In this document: positions 52,385 to 63,690 of the stretch, one piece after another
How the letters are laid out: the number at the start of each line of letters is the position of its first letter
How positions within the stretch are numbered: position 1 is the stretch's first letter
From: Xenorhabdus mauleonii
Lineage (GTDB): Bacteria; Pseudomonadota; Gammaproteobacteria; Enterobacterales; Enterobacteriaceae
DNA: 64,000 nucleotides
NCBI RefSeq assembly: GCF_900113945.1
Contig: NZ_FORG01000003.1
Coordinates: 336,901 to 400,900, forward strand
Direction: 5' to 3'
The notes under the pieces: generated by a model
Told to the model about the DNA's origin: nothing
Databases searched by the model: none
Seen by the model: only the letters and a program-made list of their open reading frames with translations
Made by a program: the position numbers and the translations under genes

Positions 52385-53263
52385 ATGGATCTACGTGATT
52401 TAAAACTGTTTTTACACCTTGCGGAAAGTTGTCATTTTGGACGAACAGCCAAGGCCATGCATGTCAGCCCGTCGACGCTTTCACGCCAAATACAACGCCT
52501 TGAAGAGCTATTGGGACACCCGCTTTTTCTGCGGGATAATCGGACAGTGAAATTAACCTCCGCGGGTGAGCAACTTAAACAATTTGCTCAACAAACTCTC
52601 CTGCAATATACGCAACTAAGGCACTCGCTAAATCACCAAGCCCCTTCATTGACAGGAGAATTGCGCCTGTTTTGTTCGGTCACGGCTGCATATAGCCACC
52701 TGCCACAAGTATTGGATAAATTCAGGGCTGAACATCCTTTGGTGGAAATTAAACTGACAACCGGAGATGCCGCTGATGCCGTTGATAGAGTTCAATCCAA
52801 TGAGGCAGATTTAGGTATCGCAGGCAAGCCAGAAAAACTGCCTGATAATGTCAGTTTCACCAAAATCGGTGAAATTCCGCTGGTACTGATTGCTCCGACT
52901 CTGCCCTGTACTGTCAAAACGCTCGCCACACAGGAATCTCCCGACTGGAATAAAATACCGTTTATTCTCCCTGAACACGGCCCTTCTCGTACACGCATTG
53001 AACTGTGGTTCCGGCGGAATAAAATCCTGCATCCCATGATTTACGCAACAGTCTCTGGTCATGAGGCGATTGTTTCCATGGTGGCATTAGGTTGTGGAAT
53101 TGCCCTTATCCCTGCGGTTGTCGTCGAAAATAGCCCTGAGCCTGTACGTAACCGTATCTCTTTGCTGGATATTTCGTTGGTAGAACCGTTTGAATTAGGT
53201 GTTTGTGCATTGAATAAACGCTTAAATGAGCCTTTGATTAAAGCGTTTTGGGAACTGTTGTAA
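52385..53263 (+). CDS. ilvY: LysR-type activator of ilvC, IlvY
   Basis: This 292-residue LysR regulator has an N-terminal winged helix-turn-helix (FGRTAKAMHVSPSTLSRQIQRLEE, about 18-41) and a C-terminal type 2 periplasmic-binding-fold effector domain (from about 90). Its place opposite ilvC is that of E. coli ilvY. Confidence 0.95.
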   Translation: MDLRDLKLFLHLAESCHFGRTAKAMHVSPSTLSRQIQRLEELLGHPLFLRDNRTVKLTSAGEQLKQFAQQTLLQYTQLRHSLNHQAPSLTGELRLFCSVTAAYSHLPQVLDKFRAEHPLVEIKLTTGDAADAVDRVQSNEADLGIAGKPEKLPDNVSFTKIGEIPLVLIAPTLPCTVKTLATQESPDWNKIPFILPEHGPSRTRIELWFRRNKILHPMIYATVSGHEAIVSMVALGCGIALIPAVVVENSPEPVRNRISLLDISLVEPFELGVCALNKRLNEPLIKAFWELL

Positions 53264-53317
53264 TCTGCAGCGCCTTGGAGCTATCTGGCTATAAGCCACT
53301 GTAGGCGGTATGTGACG

Positions 53318-53346
53318 AAAAATAGCTCCAGAAAAGAGCTATTTTT
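53318..53346. terminator. Bidirectional terminator between ilvY and ilvA
   Basis: An 11-bp perfect stem (AAAAATAGCTC 53318-53328, GAGCTATTTTT 53336-53346) with a 7-base loop gives T tracts on both strands. It lies between convergent ilvY and ilvA. Confidence 0.85.
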
Positions 53347-53383
53347 CCGCTTGTTATAAGCACCAGTCGTTAAGAACGGATGG

Positions 53384-54931
53384 TTAAGTCAAAAATAATT
53401 TAAACGACGGGTTATCCGTTTCATCATGATAGTCATAACCCAACTCATCCAAATGGCGATCAAAGCGTAATTCAGGCTCTGAAAGTTCAAAAGCCGCCAA
53501 TACACGACCATAATCCATGCCGTGACTACGATAATGAAATAAAGTGATATTCCAATGTGTGCCCAGTGTCTGTAAAAATTTCAGCAAGGCGCCCGGAGAT
53601 TCAGGAAAAGCAAAGCTGAACAACCGCTCCTGCAGTGGCTTGGATGGTCTGCCGCCTATCATGTAACGAACATGCAGTTTTGCCATTTCATCATCAGTAA
53701 AATCAGCAACCTGATATCCCGATGCTTTCAACTCTTCAATAATTTCACACCGTTCCACATATCCACGGCTTAATCTAATGCCCACAAAAATACAGGCTTT
53801 GCTTGGATCAGTAGCATCCGAATAACGATAACTGAATTCAGTTACCACACGGGAACCCAATATCTGGCAAAAATGCAGGAAACTGCCTTTTTGTTCCGGA
53901 ATGGTAACCGCCAATAACGCCTCTCGCTGCTCACCCAACTCACAACGTTCTGAAACGTAACGCAGACCATGAAAATTCACATTAGCGCCAGAAAGAATGT
54001 GCGCCAACCGTTCTCCCTGAATCTGATGTTGCTGGACATATTTCTTCAGCCCCGCCAATGCCAAGGCACCAGAAGGTTCCGCAATCGCCCTGACATCTTC
54101 AAAGATATCTTTCATCGCAGCACAAATAGCGTCGCTGTCCACCGTGATGACATCATCAACATACTGCTGGCATAAACGGAACGTTTCATCGCCAATGCGT
54201 TTCACCGCCACCCCTTCCGCAAATAAGCCAACTCTGGGCAAATCAACGGGACGCCCTGCTTCCAAAGCCGCTTTCAGACAAGCTGAATCTTCGGCTTCCA
54301 CGCCAATGACCTTCATCTCAGGAACCAGTTGTTTGATGAGCACGGCAACGCCTGCAATCAATCCTCCCCCACCAACGGGAACAAAGATACGATCAAGGTG
54401 AACATCCTGCTGCAATAGCTCCATAGCTAATGTCGCCTGGCCCGCAATCACGGAGGGATGGTCAAAAGGGGGGATAAAGGTGTAACCCTGCTCTTTTGCC
54501 ATCTCAATCGCTTTTGCTTTGGCTTCATCGAAATTCGCGCCGTGCAACAAAACTCGGCCGCCAAAGCTACGGACCGCATCGACTTTAATATCTGCCGTTG
54601 CTATCGGCATTACGACCGTTGCTTTCACGCCAACTTTATTTGCGGACAACGCAACGCCTTGCGCGTGGTTGCCCGCTGAAGCCGTAATCACTCCCCGGCT
54701 TTTTTGCTCTTCCGTCAAGGCAGCGATCATCGCGTATGCACCACGCAATTTGAAACTGTGCACTGGCTGACGATCTTCCCGTTTGACTAAAATCGTATTA
54801 TTTAAACGAGAAGAAATTTTTTGCATTTCCTGTAATGGCGTAACTTGAGCAACGTCATACACGGGCGCACTCAATGCAGCTTTAAGATATTCCGCTCCAT
54901 TGGGCTCTGTATTAAGAGAATAAACCGCCAC
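53384..54931 (-). CDS. ilvA: Threonine deaminase (biosynthetic)
   Basis: This PLP enzyme forms 2-oxobutyrate, the first committed step to isoleucine, and is inhibited by isoleucine. The 515 residues have PLP Lys61 in HSFKLRGAYAM and the glycine loop VGGGGLIAG. Two C-terminal ACT-like regulatory domains, each with a LLKF/FLHF-type start, follow. Last gene of ilvLGMEDA, two bases after ilvD. Confidence 0.97.
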   Translation of the reverse strand: MAVYSLNTEPNGAEYLKAALSAPVYDVAQVTPLQEMQKISSRLNNTILVKREDRQPVHSFKLRGAYAMIAALTEEQKSRGVITASAGNHAQGVALSANKVGVKATVVMPIATADIKVDAVRSFGGRVLLHGANFDEAKAKAIEMAKEQGYTFIPPFDHPSVIAGQATLAMELLQQDVHLDRIFVPVGGGGLIAGVAVLIKQLVPEMKVIGVEAEDSACLKAALEAGRPVDLPRVGLFAEGVAVKRIGDETFRLCQQYVDDVITVDSDAICAAMKDIFEDVRAIAEPSGALALAGLKKYVQQHQIQGERLAHILSGANVNFHGLRYVSERCELGEQREALLAVTIPEQKGSFLHFCQILGSRVVTEFSYRYSDATDPSKACIFVGIRLSRGYVERCEIIEELKASGYQVADFTDDEMAKLHVRYMIGGRPSKPLQERLFSFAFPESPGALLKFLQTLGTHWNITLFHYRSHGMDYGRVLAAFELSEPELRFDRHLDELGYDYHDETDNPSFKLFLT

Positions 54932-54933
54932 AA

Positions 54934-56784
54934 TCAGTACCCCAGCTTGGATTTATCACGCACGGCACCTTTGTCAGCGCTGGTCGCCAACGAAGCATAG
55001 GCACGTAATGCAAAAGAAACCTGACGCTGCCGCGAATGAGGTGTCCACGCTTTATCCCCGCGCGCTAATTCAGCCTCTGTACGTTCAGCCAATTCGATTT
55101 CGGCAACATCCAACTGAATTTTACGGTTTGGAATATCAATATCGATGATATCGCCATCTTGAATCAATCCAATCAGGCCGCCACTCGCCGCTTCAGGGGA
55201 AACGTGCCCGATGGAAAGACCCGATGTGCCACCAGAGAAACGCCCATCGGTGATCAACGCACAACTTTTGCCCAATCCCATTGACTTCAAGTAAGTCGTG
55301 GGATAAAGCATCTCTTGCATTCCAGGGCCACCTTTCGGGCCTTCGTAGCGAATGACAACCACATCTCCTGCCACCACTTTTCCACCCAAGATAGCATTAA
55401 CGGCATCGTCCTGACTTTCATAGACCTTAGCCGGCCCCCGGAAAGTCAAACTGCCTTCATCAACCCCAGCCGTTTTTACAATGCAGCCATCCTCTGCAAT
55501 GTTGCCAAACAGGACCGCCAAGCCCCCATCCTGACTGTAAGCATGCGCATATTCACGGATGCACCCTTCCTTACGATCATTATCCAACGTTGGCCAACGG
55601 CAATCCTGCGAGAAGGCTTGGGTGGTGCGTATACCCGCAGGCCCCGCCGCGTACATGCTCTTCACACTTTCATCTTCTGTTTGCATGATGTCGTACTGCG
55701 CCAAGGTTTGTGATAAGTCCAATCCCAACACATTTTTCACATTACGATGCAGAAGCCCTGCCCGCTCCAATTCACCAAGAATGCCAACCACGCCACCAGC
55801 ACGGTGTACGTCTTCCATATGATATTTTTGAGTGCTCGGAGCAACTTTGCAGAGGTGAGGAACCTGACGGGAAAGGCGGTCAATGTCTGCCATGGTGAAA
55901 TCAATCTCACCTTCCTGTGCGGCGGCAAGCAAATGCAGAACGGTATTAGTTGATCCACCCATAGCGATATCTAATGTCATGGCATTTTCAAATGCCGCTT
56001 TAGTCGCAATGCTGCGAGGTAAGGCGCTGTCATCATTTTTTTCGTAGTAACGTTTAGTTAATTCGACAATACGCTTGCCTGCATTGATGAACAGGTTCTT
56101 GCGATCTGCATGTGTCGCAAGCAATGAACCATTGCCCGGTTGCGAAAGCCCAAGCGCTTCAGTCAGGCAATTCATGGAGTTGGCTGTGAACATACCAGAA
56201 CAGGAGCCGCAAGTCGGGCAAGCGGAACGCTCGATTTGATCACTTTGTTCATCACTGACGTTTGGATTAGCCCCTTGGATCATGGCATCAACTAAATCCA
56301 GCTTGATGATTTGATCAGATAAACGCGTTTTACCTGCTTCCATTGGGCCACCGGAAACAAAAATTACCGGAATGTTCAACCGCAGAGAGGCCATTAACAT
56401 TCCCGGCGTTATTTTGTCGCAGTTGGAAATGCATACCATAGCATCAGCACAGTGGGCATTGACCATGTATTCAACCGAATCCGCAATCAACTCGCGCGAA
56501 GGCAGTGAATAAAGCATGCCGCCATGCCCCATCGCGATACCATCATCAACGGCGATGGTATTGAACTCTTTTGCGACTCCCCCTGCTGCCTCAATTTGTT
56601 CTGCCACCAATTTGCCAAGGTCACGTAAATGTACATGACCCGGCACAAACTGAGTGAATGAATTAACAACAGCGATAATGGGCTTTCCAAAATCTGCATC
56701 GGTCATCCCCGTGGCTCGCCATAAAGCACGGGCACCTGCCATATTACGGCCATGTGTCGTCGTGGCAGAACGGTATTTAGGCAT
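54934..56784 (-). CDS. ilvD: Dihydroxy-acid dehydratase
   Basis: This iron-sulfur enzyme dehydrates dihydroxy acids to the keto acids of valine and isoleucine. The length is 616 residues, as in E. coli. Cluster cysteines are visible: Cys122 in CISNCDK, and Cys195 within CPTCGSC. The start at 56784 ([12 protein letters not shown]) follows GGGAGTAAAAGC; the frame runs 45 bases further upstream. Confidence 0.98.
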   Translation of the reverse strand: MPKYRSATTTHGRNMAGARALWRATGMTDADFGKPIIAVVNSFTQFVPGHVHLRDLGKLVAEQIEAAGGVAKEFNTIAVDDGIAMGHGGMLYSLPSRELIADSVEYMVNAHCADAMVCISNCDKITPGMLMASLRLNIPVIFVSGGPMEAGKTRLSDQIIKLDLVDAMIQGANPNVSDEQSDQIERSACPTCGSCSGMFTANSMNCLTEALGLSQPGNGSLLATHADRKNLFINAGKRIVELTKRYYEKNDDSALPRSIATKAAFENAMTLDIAMGGSTNTVLHLLAAAQEGEIDFTMADIDRLSRQVPHLCKVAPSTQKYHMEDVHRAGGVVGILGELERAGLLHRNVKNVLGLDLSQTLAQYDIMQTEDESVKSMYAAGPAGIRTTQAFSQDCRWPTLDNDRKEGCIREYAHAYSQDGGLAVLFGNIAEDGCIVKTAGVDEGSLTFRGPAKVYESQDDAVNAILGGKVVAGDVVVIRYEGPKGGPGMQEMLYPTTYLKSMGLGKSCALITDGRFSGGTSGLSIGHVSPEAASGGLIGLIQDGDIIDIDIPNRKIQLDVAEIELAERTEAELARGDKAWTPHSRQRQVSFALRAYASLATSADKGAVRDKSKLGY

Positions 56785-56875
56785 TGCTTTTACTCCCATG
56801 TCTGTCTTATCTAATAACTTCACAATCATCAGAACAGGCGGGGAACAACCGCCTGTTGGCTTTTATATTTTTTTA

Positions 56876-57802
56876 TTAAGGATTAACTGGATCCAGCCAG
56901 CCCCATTTATCTTCTGTCGTACCATCAAAGAGGCCAAAGAATGCACTTTGGATTTTTTTGGTGATAGGGCCACATTTGCCGATGCCAACTTGAATGCCAT
57001 CGACACTACGAACCGGTGTGATTTCCGCGGCAGTGCCAGTCATAAAGACTTCATCAGCCAAATAGAGCGATTCGCGAGAAAGTGTTTGCTCACGAACTTC
57101 CAGGCCCAGATCCTGAGCCAGTTTAATTATTGCATCACGCGTGATCCCCGGCAGAGCGGATGAAGTAAATGGCGGAGTAAACAAAACCCCATCTTTAACT
57201 TCAAATAGATTTTCACCCGCACCTTCTGAAATATGACCATGAATATCCAATGCAATCCCTTCCTGATAACCGTGACGTCGGGCTTCACTCCCCACCAGCA
57301 AGGATGAAAGGTAATTTCCTCCTGCTTTTGCGCCCGTCGGGATCGTATTTGCTGCTACACGGTTCCATGAAGAAACCATTGCATCAACTCCCTGCTCCAA
57401 CGCATCTTCACCAAGATAAGTTCCCCAAGGAAAGGCTGCAATAATAACGTCTGTTTTATAACCCGCAGGAGGATTAACACCCATGCCAACATCACCAATA
57501 AATACCAACGGGCGAATGTAAGCACTGGTTAATTTATTTTTACGAAGGGTTTCACGACACGCCTCCATCAGTTCATCGACACTATAAGTCACCGGGAAAC
57601 GATAAATCTTGGCTGAGTCACGCAAGCGCTGCATATGTTCACGATGGCGAAACACAACTGGCCCTTTGTGAGAGTTATAACAACGAATACCCTCAAATAC
57701 CGAAGTACCATAATGCAAGGCATGGGACATCACGTGAACTTTTGCTTCTGTCCAAGGCACCATTTCCCCATTGAACCAGATGTAATCGGCTTGCTTTGTC
57801 AT
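56876..57802 (-). CDS. ilvE: Branched-chain amino acid aminotransferase
   Basis: This PLP fold-type IV transaminase makes isoleucine, valine and leucine. It has 308 residues (E. coli 309), with PLP Lys159 in PTGAKAGGNYLSS and the family motif EGAGENLFEV. A GGAAAA-type site precedes the ATG. Confidence 0.97.
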   Translation of the reverse strand: MTKQADYIWFNGEMVPWTEAKVHVMSHALHYGTSVFEGIRCYNSHKGPVVFRHREHMQRLRDSAKIYRFPVTYSVDELMEACRETLRKNKLTSAYIRPLVFIGDVGMGVNPPAGYKTDVIIAAFPWGTYLGEDALEQGVDAMVSSWNRVAANTIPTGAKAGGNYLSSLLVGSEARRHGYQEGIALDIHGHISEGAGENLFEVKDGVLFTPPFTSSALPGITRDAIIKLAQDLGLEVREQTLSRESLYLADEVFMTGTAAEITPVRSVDGIQVGIGKCGPITKKIQSAFFGLFDGTTEDKWGWLDPVNP

Positions 57803-57826
57803 TCTCAGTTTTCCTTCAATTGCGCA

Positions 57827-58084
57827 TTATGCGCTTATCAATTGTGATTTTTTGTGTTTGATCTCAACGCCTGCGACATCGACTAATTTCATCAGTTGTG
57901 AAAAAAGTAAATTAACAGGACGCTGGCTGGATACTGTCAGCTCGATGCTTACATTATCACTATCTTCCGCATGATCCATATTCAATGCACATATTTGAAA
58001 CCCACGATGGCGGGTAACCCTCAGAATTCTTTCCAAAATTTCAGGACAATATCTTGCCTGAATAGCCAGTTTATGTTGCATCAT
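57827..58084 (-). CDS. ilvM: Acetolactate synthase II regulatory subunit
   Basis: This 85-residue ACT-domain subunit stabilises IlvG. The start at 58084 ([12 protein letters not shown]) overlaps the ilvG stop (ATGA) and fits the E. coli N-terminus; the frame runs 54 bases further into ilv[15 protein letters not shown] and [18 protein letters not shown] match the family. Confidence 0.96.
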   Translation of the reverse strand: MMQHKLAIQARYCPEILERILRVTRHRGFQICALNMDHAEDSDNVSIELTVSSQRPVNLLFSQLMKLVDVAGVEIKHKKSQLISA

Positions 58085-59727
58085 AATGACTTCTCCAACA
58101 TAGTCGCGTTGCTTGAACCTGGGGGAACCAACGGCCAAACATTTTCTAATTCATCAATGGATACATGTAACAAATACGCACCCGGACTATTGAACAAAGC
58201 ATCCAAGGCATCTTCCACCTGCGCTTTATCGGTGATGTGCTGCCCAGGAATATCAAAGGCTTGTGCCAGTGCAATAAAATCAGGGTTATCAGTTAAGATC
58301 GTTTCGCTATAACGTTTTTCAAAAAACAGCTCTTGCCACTGGCGGACCATTCCCAAGCGCTGGTTATCCAACAAGATCATTTTGACCGGCAATTGCTTAC
58401 GCTTGATTGTGCCCAACTCCTGAACATTCATCATGAAAGAGCCGTCACCGGATATGCAGATGACCATATCTTCCGGACGCGCCATTTGTGCGCCAATTGC
58501 GGCAGGAATACCAAACCCCATCGTGCCCAATCCACTTGAGGTGATGAAATTTTCCGGCTGACTGAATGTCATGTGTTGAGCTGTCCACATTTGGTGTTGC
58601 CCTACATCGGTTGTAATTATGGTATTCGAGGATGAACGGTCAGAAACCTGCTTCAACAGCAACGGCGCATAAATGCTTTCACCTGGGTAGTCATAGCAAC
58701 ATACGTGTTCGTTTTTTAATTGCTTTACTTCTTGCTGCCAGTCTTGAATTGACAAAGTTTGCTGTAAATGAGGCAGTAATTCTTTTAAATCACCCAATAA
58801 CGAAATATGCGTTTGGCGCAATTTATTAAATTCTGCAGGATCAATGTCCAAATGAATGACTTTGGCATTGGGCGCAAACGTATTCAGCTTCCCTGTCACA
58901 CGATCATCAAAACGAGCACCAGCAGCAATTAACAAATCACAAGATTGAACAGCAAAATTGGCGGCTTTAGAGCCATGCATTCCCAACATGCCCAAATAGT
59001 ATTCGTGGTCACAATCCGCAGCTCCCAACCCTTTTAATGTGGAGACAACAGGCATTCCTGTCTCGGCAACAAAACGGCGCAATTCAGGAACGGCTCCGGA
59101 CATGCCAACACCGCCGCCTACGTACAATACAGGTTTCTGGGATGAGGCCAACAAATCGCGGGCTTGTTCCAATTCTCTCTGTGGAAGAGGTGAATTTTGA
59201 GATGTCGGTATCAGGTACGGAGCAAAATCCCCCTGAGCCAATTGAATGTCTTTCGGAAAATCAATCAAAACAGGTCCGGGACGATCACTCATGGCAATGC
59301 TAAAAGCATCAGCCATAACTTGGGGTATTTTCTCTACTGAATCGATCAGAAAACTATGTTTCGTACACGAAAGAGACATTCCCAAGATATCAATTTCCTG
59401 AAAGGCATCCGTTCCGATAAATTCAGTACCAACCTGACCAGTGATAGCGATAACAGGAACAGAATCCAGCAGAGCATCAGCCAATCCGGTGATTAAATTT
59501 GTCGCTCCAGGCCCTGAGGTTGCAATACAAACTCCAGGCTTACCACTTGCTCTTGCATAGCCGATTGCAGCTATGACAGCTCCCTGCTCATGACGGCATA
59601 ACACGTGTTCAATTCCGCCGTCATACAGAGCATCATAAACGGGCATGATAGCCCCGCCGGGATAACCGAAAACTTTTTCAATCCCCTGCTCTCGTAATGC
59701 TGCTATAAGTGATTGTGCGCCGTTCAT
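58081..59727 (-). CDS. ilvG: Acetolactate synthase II catalytic subunit
   Basis: This thiamine-diphosphate enzyme forms acetolactate and acetohydroxybutyrate and is valine-resistant in isozyme II. The 548 residues are one uninterrupted frame, unlike E. coli K-12 where ilvG is frameshifted. The ThDP-binding [23 protein letters not shown] segment and the activating Glu (RHEQGAV, about residue 47) are present. Confidence 0.97.
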   Translation of the reverse strand: MNGAQSLIAALREQGIEKVFGYPGGAIMPVYDALYDGGIEHVLCRHEQGAVIAAIGYARASGKPGVCIATSGPGATNLITGLADALLDSVPVIAITGQVGTEFIGTDAFQEIDILGMSLSCTKHSFLIDSVEKIPQVMADAFSIAMSDRPGPVLIDFPKDIQLAQGDFAPYLIPTSQNSPLPQRELEQARDLLASSQKPVLYVGGGVGMSGAVPELRRFVAETGMPVVSTLKGLGAADCDHEYYLGMLGMHGSKAANFAVQSCDLLIAAGARFDDRVTGKLNTFAPNAKVIHLDIDPAEFNKLRQTHISLLGDLKELLPHLQQTLSIQDWQQEVKQLKNEHVCCYDYPGESIYAPLLLKQVSDRSSSNTIITTDVGQHQMWTAQHMTFSQPENFITSSGLGTMGFGIPAAIGAQMARPEDMVICISGDGSFMMNVQELGTIKRKQLPVKMILLDNQRLGMVRQWQELFFEKRYSETILTDNPDFIALAQAFDIPGQHITDKAQVEDALDALFNSPGAYLLHVSIDELENVWPLVPPGSSNATMLEKSL

Positions 59728-59807
59728 TGTTCCCCCATTGAATTCAGCCTGTGTTTGCTTGTTGTGACGTATTAGTTATGTTTGTTTTTGTTTACATGCC
59801 AGGGCGC

Positions 59808-59841
59808 CAAAAAAAACCCCCGCGCCTTTCGGTGCGGGGGT
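59808..59841 (-). terminator. Attenuator terminator of ilvLGMEDA
   Basis: On the minus strand a 10-bp GC-rich stem (59840-59831 with 59826-59817, loop GAAA) is followed by eight T residues. It lies between ilvL and ilvG and is the transcription attenuator. Confidence 0.92.
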
Positions 59842-59872
59842 TTTTGTGAAATCTGGCTATTTTTCTGTCTGT

Positions 59873-59971
59873 CTAAGCCTTCCTTCGTCCAAGTGCAGCC
59901 CCGCACGGTGGGATAATAATCACCACCACACTCACAATAATTAGGCTAATAGCTAGGACAAAAGCGTTCAT
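59873..59971 (-). CDS. ilvL: ilv operon leader peptide
   Basis: This 32-residue leader was found by reading the minus strand; it begins MNAFVLAISL and ends PPCGAALGRRKA, close to E. coli IlvL. It contains six Ile, five Val and three Leu codons, including a run VVVIII. Ribosome stalling at these when charged Ile, Val or Leu tRNA is scarce prevents formation of the terminator at 59808-59841. It is too short for ordinary gene finding. Confidence 0.95.
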   Translation of the reverse strand: MNAFVLAISLIIVSVVVIIIPPCGAALGRRKA

Positions 59972-60570
59972 AATTTAGTTCGTTCTGCTTCTCATGCTTG
60001 ACGTATATTTAAGAGTTATCACTTTCTATGAACATTGACAATAATTATTTTTTATTTTTTCATAACAAAATTATTTTATTTATATTTTTCATTCAGATAG
60101 ATATTAAAGCAGATAAATCTGCTTTAGCCGACTCAGTTTACATGTAGAAAAATAACTATCCATCTGTTTAATAACATTATTAATAAATAAAACCGCAAAA
60201 AAACAATTTAATCATCTGTCTGTTAGTGGCGTAACAGAAAACATAATCGAAAATAATAATGTTGGCTAATAGTTATTATTGTTAACAAAATTCATTTATG
60301 AAATACATAACCATACCTAATAATTATTAATTGATTACTATCACGATAAGTATCATTCGGAAATTGATATAGGGCGTTATCAGGCTGTGCTTATTTATCT
60401 GATTATTCATAAATAATATGGAGTTATTATTTGATCAAAATGAAAACATAAACCTAAAAATAACCGTAAGAATAAATATCTTTACGAATCTCCTCGCAAA
60501 ATAACCTAAAGAGACTTTTTATTATTTTTTATCGATTCATGATATTTGCTTTCTTGCTAAGGAGAGCATC
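59972..60570. promoter_or_regulatory. Divergent ilvL/comM control region
   Basis: This is an about 600-base, very AT-rich gap. On the minus strand TTGTCA (60041-60036) could be the -35 of the ilv promoter, with GATAAC (60020-60015) or a neighbour as a weak -10; this is not certain. The comM ribosome site (AAGGAGAG) is at the right end. No gene is supported in the gap. Confidence 0.5.
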
Positions 60571-62097
60571 ATGGCACTCGCCGTCATTCATACACGGGCA
60601 ACAATTGGCATTGATTCCCCTATTGTTACTATAGAAGCCCATATCAGTAATGGATTACCCGGCCTGACCCTTGTTGGTTTACCTGAAACTACCGTCAAGG
60701 AAGCTCGAGATCGGGTCAGAAGCGCATTGTTAAACAGCGGGTTTGCTTATCCACCCAAAAGGATCACGGTTAATTTAGCCCCCGCAGATCTCCCAAAAGA
60801 AGGTGGAAGATATGATCTACCTATTGCTATCGCGATACTGGCAGCATCGGAACAAATATCAACAGAAAAGCTGCAAAATTACGAATTTTTAGGTGAGTTA
60901 GCGCTTTCTGGAGAAATACGGCGCGTGACGGGAGCCATCCCCGCAGCCTTGAGTGCAAAAAGAGCAAGAAGGCAGCTGATCCTCTCTTCAGAGAACAAAA
61001 CTGAACTGGCAATTTTGTCCCAAGATGAAGTATTGATGGCTGAACATTTGCTGCAGGTTTGTTATTTTCTGCAAGGAAAAGATACCCAATTATCTTCCCC
61101 TGAGCCTATTGAGCTACAGACTGAACCATCTATTTTGGATATGCAGGATATCATCGGGCAGGAACAAGCCAAACGGGCATTGGAGATAACGGCTGCCGGA
61201 GGGCATAATCTTCTGCTACTCGGCCCTCCCGGAACAGGTAAGACCATGCTGGCCAGCCGATTATGTCACCTATTACCACCATTAACGCATCAGGAAGCTC
61301 TGGAAGTCGCCGCAATCAATAGTCTGGTCGGATACTCAATTACCCCTCAAAAATGGCATACACGCCCATTTAGAGCCCCTCATCATAGTTCATCAATGGC
61401 AGCTCTCGTTGGAGGAGGTTCAATACCAAAACCAGGTGAAATATCTCTCGCACATAATGGAGTACTGTTTCTGGACGAATTGCCTGAATTCAATCGCAGT
61501 GTTCTTGATGCATTGCGTGAGCCTTTAGAGGCTGGCGCAATAGTTATATCCCGTGCAAAGGCAAAAGTCTGCTTTCCGGCTCAGGTTCAGCTTATCGCAG
61601 CAATGAACCCTAGCCCAACCGGTTATCATCAAGGTTTACACAACCGAAGCAGCCCACAACAAGTATTACGCTATCTTTCCAAACTTTCCGGGCCATTTTT
61701 AGATCGCTTTGATCTCTCAATTGAAGTTCCTCTGCTTCCTCTTGGCACTCTGAGTCAATCATCAATAAAACATGGAGAAAGTAGCCATGAAATCAAAAAA
61801 CGAGTACAGATCGCCAGAAAAGTGCAAATCGAACGTTGTGGGCATGTTAATGCTTGCCTCAATAGCAAACAAACTGAAAGTATTTGCAAATTAAAGGCGG
61901 AAGATGCCGTTTTTCTGGAAAATACCTTATTAAAATTAGGGTTATCAATACGAGCCTGGCACCGGATACTCAAAGTTTCTCGTACTATTGCTGACCTAAA
62001 AGGGCAAAAAGGAATAGAAAAACCAGATATTATGGAAGCACTGAGCTATAGAAGTATAGATAGGCTACTTATTCAGCTACAAAAACAAGCCGGATAA
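60571..62097 (+). CDS. comM: Magnesium chelatase-like AAA+ helicase ComM (YifB)
   Basis: This 508-residue AAA+ protein of the ComM family promotes branch migration during natural transformation in some proteobacteria. The N-terminal ChlI-like domain precedes Walker A GPPGTGKT (218-225), and LDELPEF is the Walker B region. A C-terminal Mg-chelatase domain follows. Strong AAGGAGAG site. Position opposite ilvL as in E. coli yifB. Confidence 0.94.
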   Translation: MALAVIHTRATIGIDSPIVTIEAHISNGLPGLTLVGLPETTVKEARDRVRSALLNSGFAYPPKRITVNLAPADLPKEGGRYDLPIAIAILAASEQISTEKLQNYEFLGELALSGEIRRVTGAIPAALSAKRARRQLILSSENKTELAILSQDEVLMAEHLLQVCYFLQGKDTQLSSPEPIELQTEPSILDMQDIIGQEQAKRALEITAAGGHNLLLLGPPGTGKTMLASRLCHLLPPLTHQEALEVAAINSLVGYSITPQKWHTRPFRAPHHSSSMAALVGGGSIPKPGEISLAHNGVLFLDELPEFNRSVLDALREPLEAGAIVISRAKAKVCFPAQVQLIAAMNPSPTGYHQGLHNRSSPQQVLRYLSKLSGPFLDRFDLSIEVPLLPLGTLSQSSIKHGESSHEIKKRVQIARKVQIERCGHVNACLNSKQTESICKLKAEDAVFLENTLLKLGLSIRAWHRILKVSRTIADLKGQKGIEKPDIMEALSYRSIDRLLIQLQKQAG

Positions 62098-62102
62098 ATG
62101 AA

Positions 62103-62122
62103 AAAGGGGCTTTCGCCCCTTT
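62103..62122. terminator. Terminator between comM and maoP
   Basis: An 8-bp stem (AAAGGGGC 62103-62110, GCCCCTTT 62115-62122) with a TTTC loop lies six bases after comM and 30 bases past the convergent maoP stop. It could serve both. Confidence 0.75.
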
Positions 62123-62151
62123 GGAGAGATGATTAATATCAAATGATGATA

Positions 62152-62490
62152 TTAATCATCATTATCGGTATAGTCCTCAGAAGAATCTACTTGTGGTTTT
62201 CCGCCAGAAAGAGTATGAAAACGTTTTGGACGGCTGATCTTTGCCAAATACTTAGCCCATACTTTTTCCTCCGTTGTCACCGGAGCACGCTCACCGCGGC
62301 AGACCGCAACAAACAGTTTTTCTTCTTCTGTTTGAGGTTCACGTTTACCAAGATCCAATTCATTAAACGCATACCCATAGCGTTCTAATAATTGGGCTTC
62401 TTTGATGGTGAAATCACCATGACGGGAAAATCCACGTGGATAATGTTTATTATCAAAAAAACGATTAGTCGTGATGAAGCTTTCAGCCAT
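62152..62490 (-). CDS. maoP: Macrodomain Ori organisation protein MaoP (YifE)
   Basis: This 112-residue DUF413 protein is nearly identical in length and sequence to E. coli MaoP, which with the nearby 17-bp maoS site constrains mobility of the Ori region. [20 protein letters not shown] and [14 protein letters not shown] are hallmarks. The start at 62490 (MAESFITTN) fits the family; the frame runs 27 bases further. A maoS site may lie in the 116-base gap to hdfR, but I cannot point to it. Confidence 0.95.
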   Translation of the reverse strand: MAESFITTNRFFDNKHYPRGFSRHGDFTIKEAQLLERYGYAFNELDLGKREPQTEEEKLFVAVCRGERAPVTTEEKVWAKYLAKISRPKRFHTLSGGKPQVDSSEDYTDNDD

Positions 62491-62606
62491 CTGACACACT
62501 CCTAACTCTAATGTCATACTAATTATGGCGCGGAGTATTAGGGAGGCTTGACATTCTGTAAAACAAAATATTTAAATCTTAACGACAAAAACTATTGGAG
62601 ATGCAT

Positions 62607-63443
62607 GTGGACACTGAATTACTGAAAACCTTTTTGGAAGTCAGTAAGACTCGTCACTTTGGTCGGGCAGCTGAATCGCTCTATTTAACACAATCTGCTG
62701 TTAGCTTTCGGATCCGCCAACTTGAAAATCAGTTGGGTACCAATTTATTCACACGGCATCGTAATAATATCCGCCTTACTGCGGCCGGAGAACGCCTTGT
62801 TCCCTATGCAGAGTCATTAATGAATACTTGGCAATTAGCAAAGAAAGAAATCAATTATGTTGCCCACCATACCGAACTTTCTATCGGCTCTATTGCGTCG
62901 CTATGGGAAGGTTATCTGACATCCTGGCTGAATTCGTTTTATAAATTCCATCAAGAAACAAGAATCGAATCAGTGGTATCTACACGTCAATCGTTAGTCA
63001 AGCAGTTGCATTCTCGTGAATTAGATCTTTTGATTACCACAGAGCCACCAAAAATGGATGAATTCCAAAGCCAGTTGATCGGTAACATTCAGCTTGTTCT
63101 ATCGACGACGCAACATAATCTTGAAAAGGGTGTTGAAAATTACATCAAATTAGAGTGGGGCGCTGATTTCCATCAACAAGAACAGCAAATTTTAAAGAAT
63201 GAACACCCACCTATCATCACAACCACATCGGCACATATCGCCAGAGAATTATTGGATAGTGTCAATGCGACAACATTCCTTCCTGTCCACTGGCAAGAAG
63301 AATATCCCAAGCTTGTAGCGTCACCTAATGCCGGGTTGATAGAACGGCCTTTATATGCAGTATGGCTGCAAAATAGTGACCAACAAGCCCTTATCCAACA
63401 ACTAATAAAAATTCCCGTCGAAAAAGCACCTATTAAGCTTTGA
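62607..63443 (+). CDS. hdfR: LysR-type regulator HdfR
   Basis: This 278-residue LysR regulator represses the flagellar master operon flhDC in E. coli. The N-terminal HTH ([24 protein letters not shown]) is followed by a divergent effector domain with [13 protein letters not shown]. The start is the GTG at 62607, six bases after GGAG and equal to the E. coli start; an in-frame TTG and ATG lie just upstream. Divergent from maoP. Confidence 0.94.
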   Translation: MDTELLKTFLEVSKTRHFGRAAESLYLTQSAVSFRIRQLENQLGTNLFTRHRNNIRLTAAGERLVPYAESLMNTWQLAKKEINYVAHHTELSIGSIASLWEGYLTSWLNSFYKFHQETRIESVVSTRQSLVKQLHSRELDLLITTEPPKMDEFQSQLIGNIQLVLSTTQHNLEKGVENYIKLEWGADFHQQEQQILKNEHPPIITTTSAHIARELLDSVNATTFLPVHWQEEYPKLVASPNAGLIERPLYAVWLQNSDQQALIQQLIKIPVEKAPIKL

Positions 63444-63621
63444 GGATAACGTTTCTGCTAAAAAAGGTTCTACCTGTGCGTATACGTAGAATAGAATGAG
63501 TGATGTCTATGGAAATGCAATATCTACAGGAAAGGTAGGACTATATCACCACCAAAAATATAGTAAAAATCAAAAGGTAACGAGGATTATGGGTGAGTGA
63601 TATACAAAAAACACAAATAAG

Positions 63622-63647
63622 AAAAAACCCAGCTAATTTTAGCTGGG
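63622..63647 (-). terminator. Terminator of the rRNA operon
   Basis: On the minus strand a 7-bp stem (CCCAGCT / AGCTGGG, 63647-63628) is followed by six T residues (63627-63622). It lies about 45 bases past tRNA-Trp. Confidence 0.88.
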
Positions 63648-63690
63648 CTATTAATCTGAAAGCTATATCAATTATTACTTAGTTGTTAAC

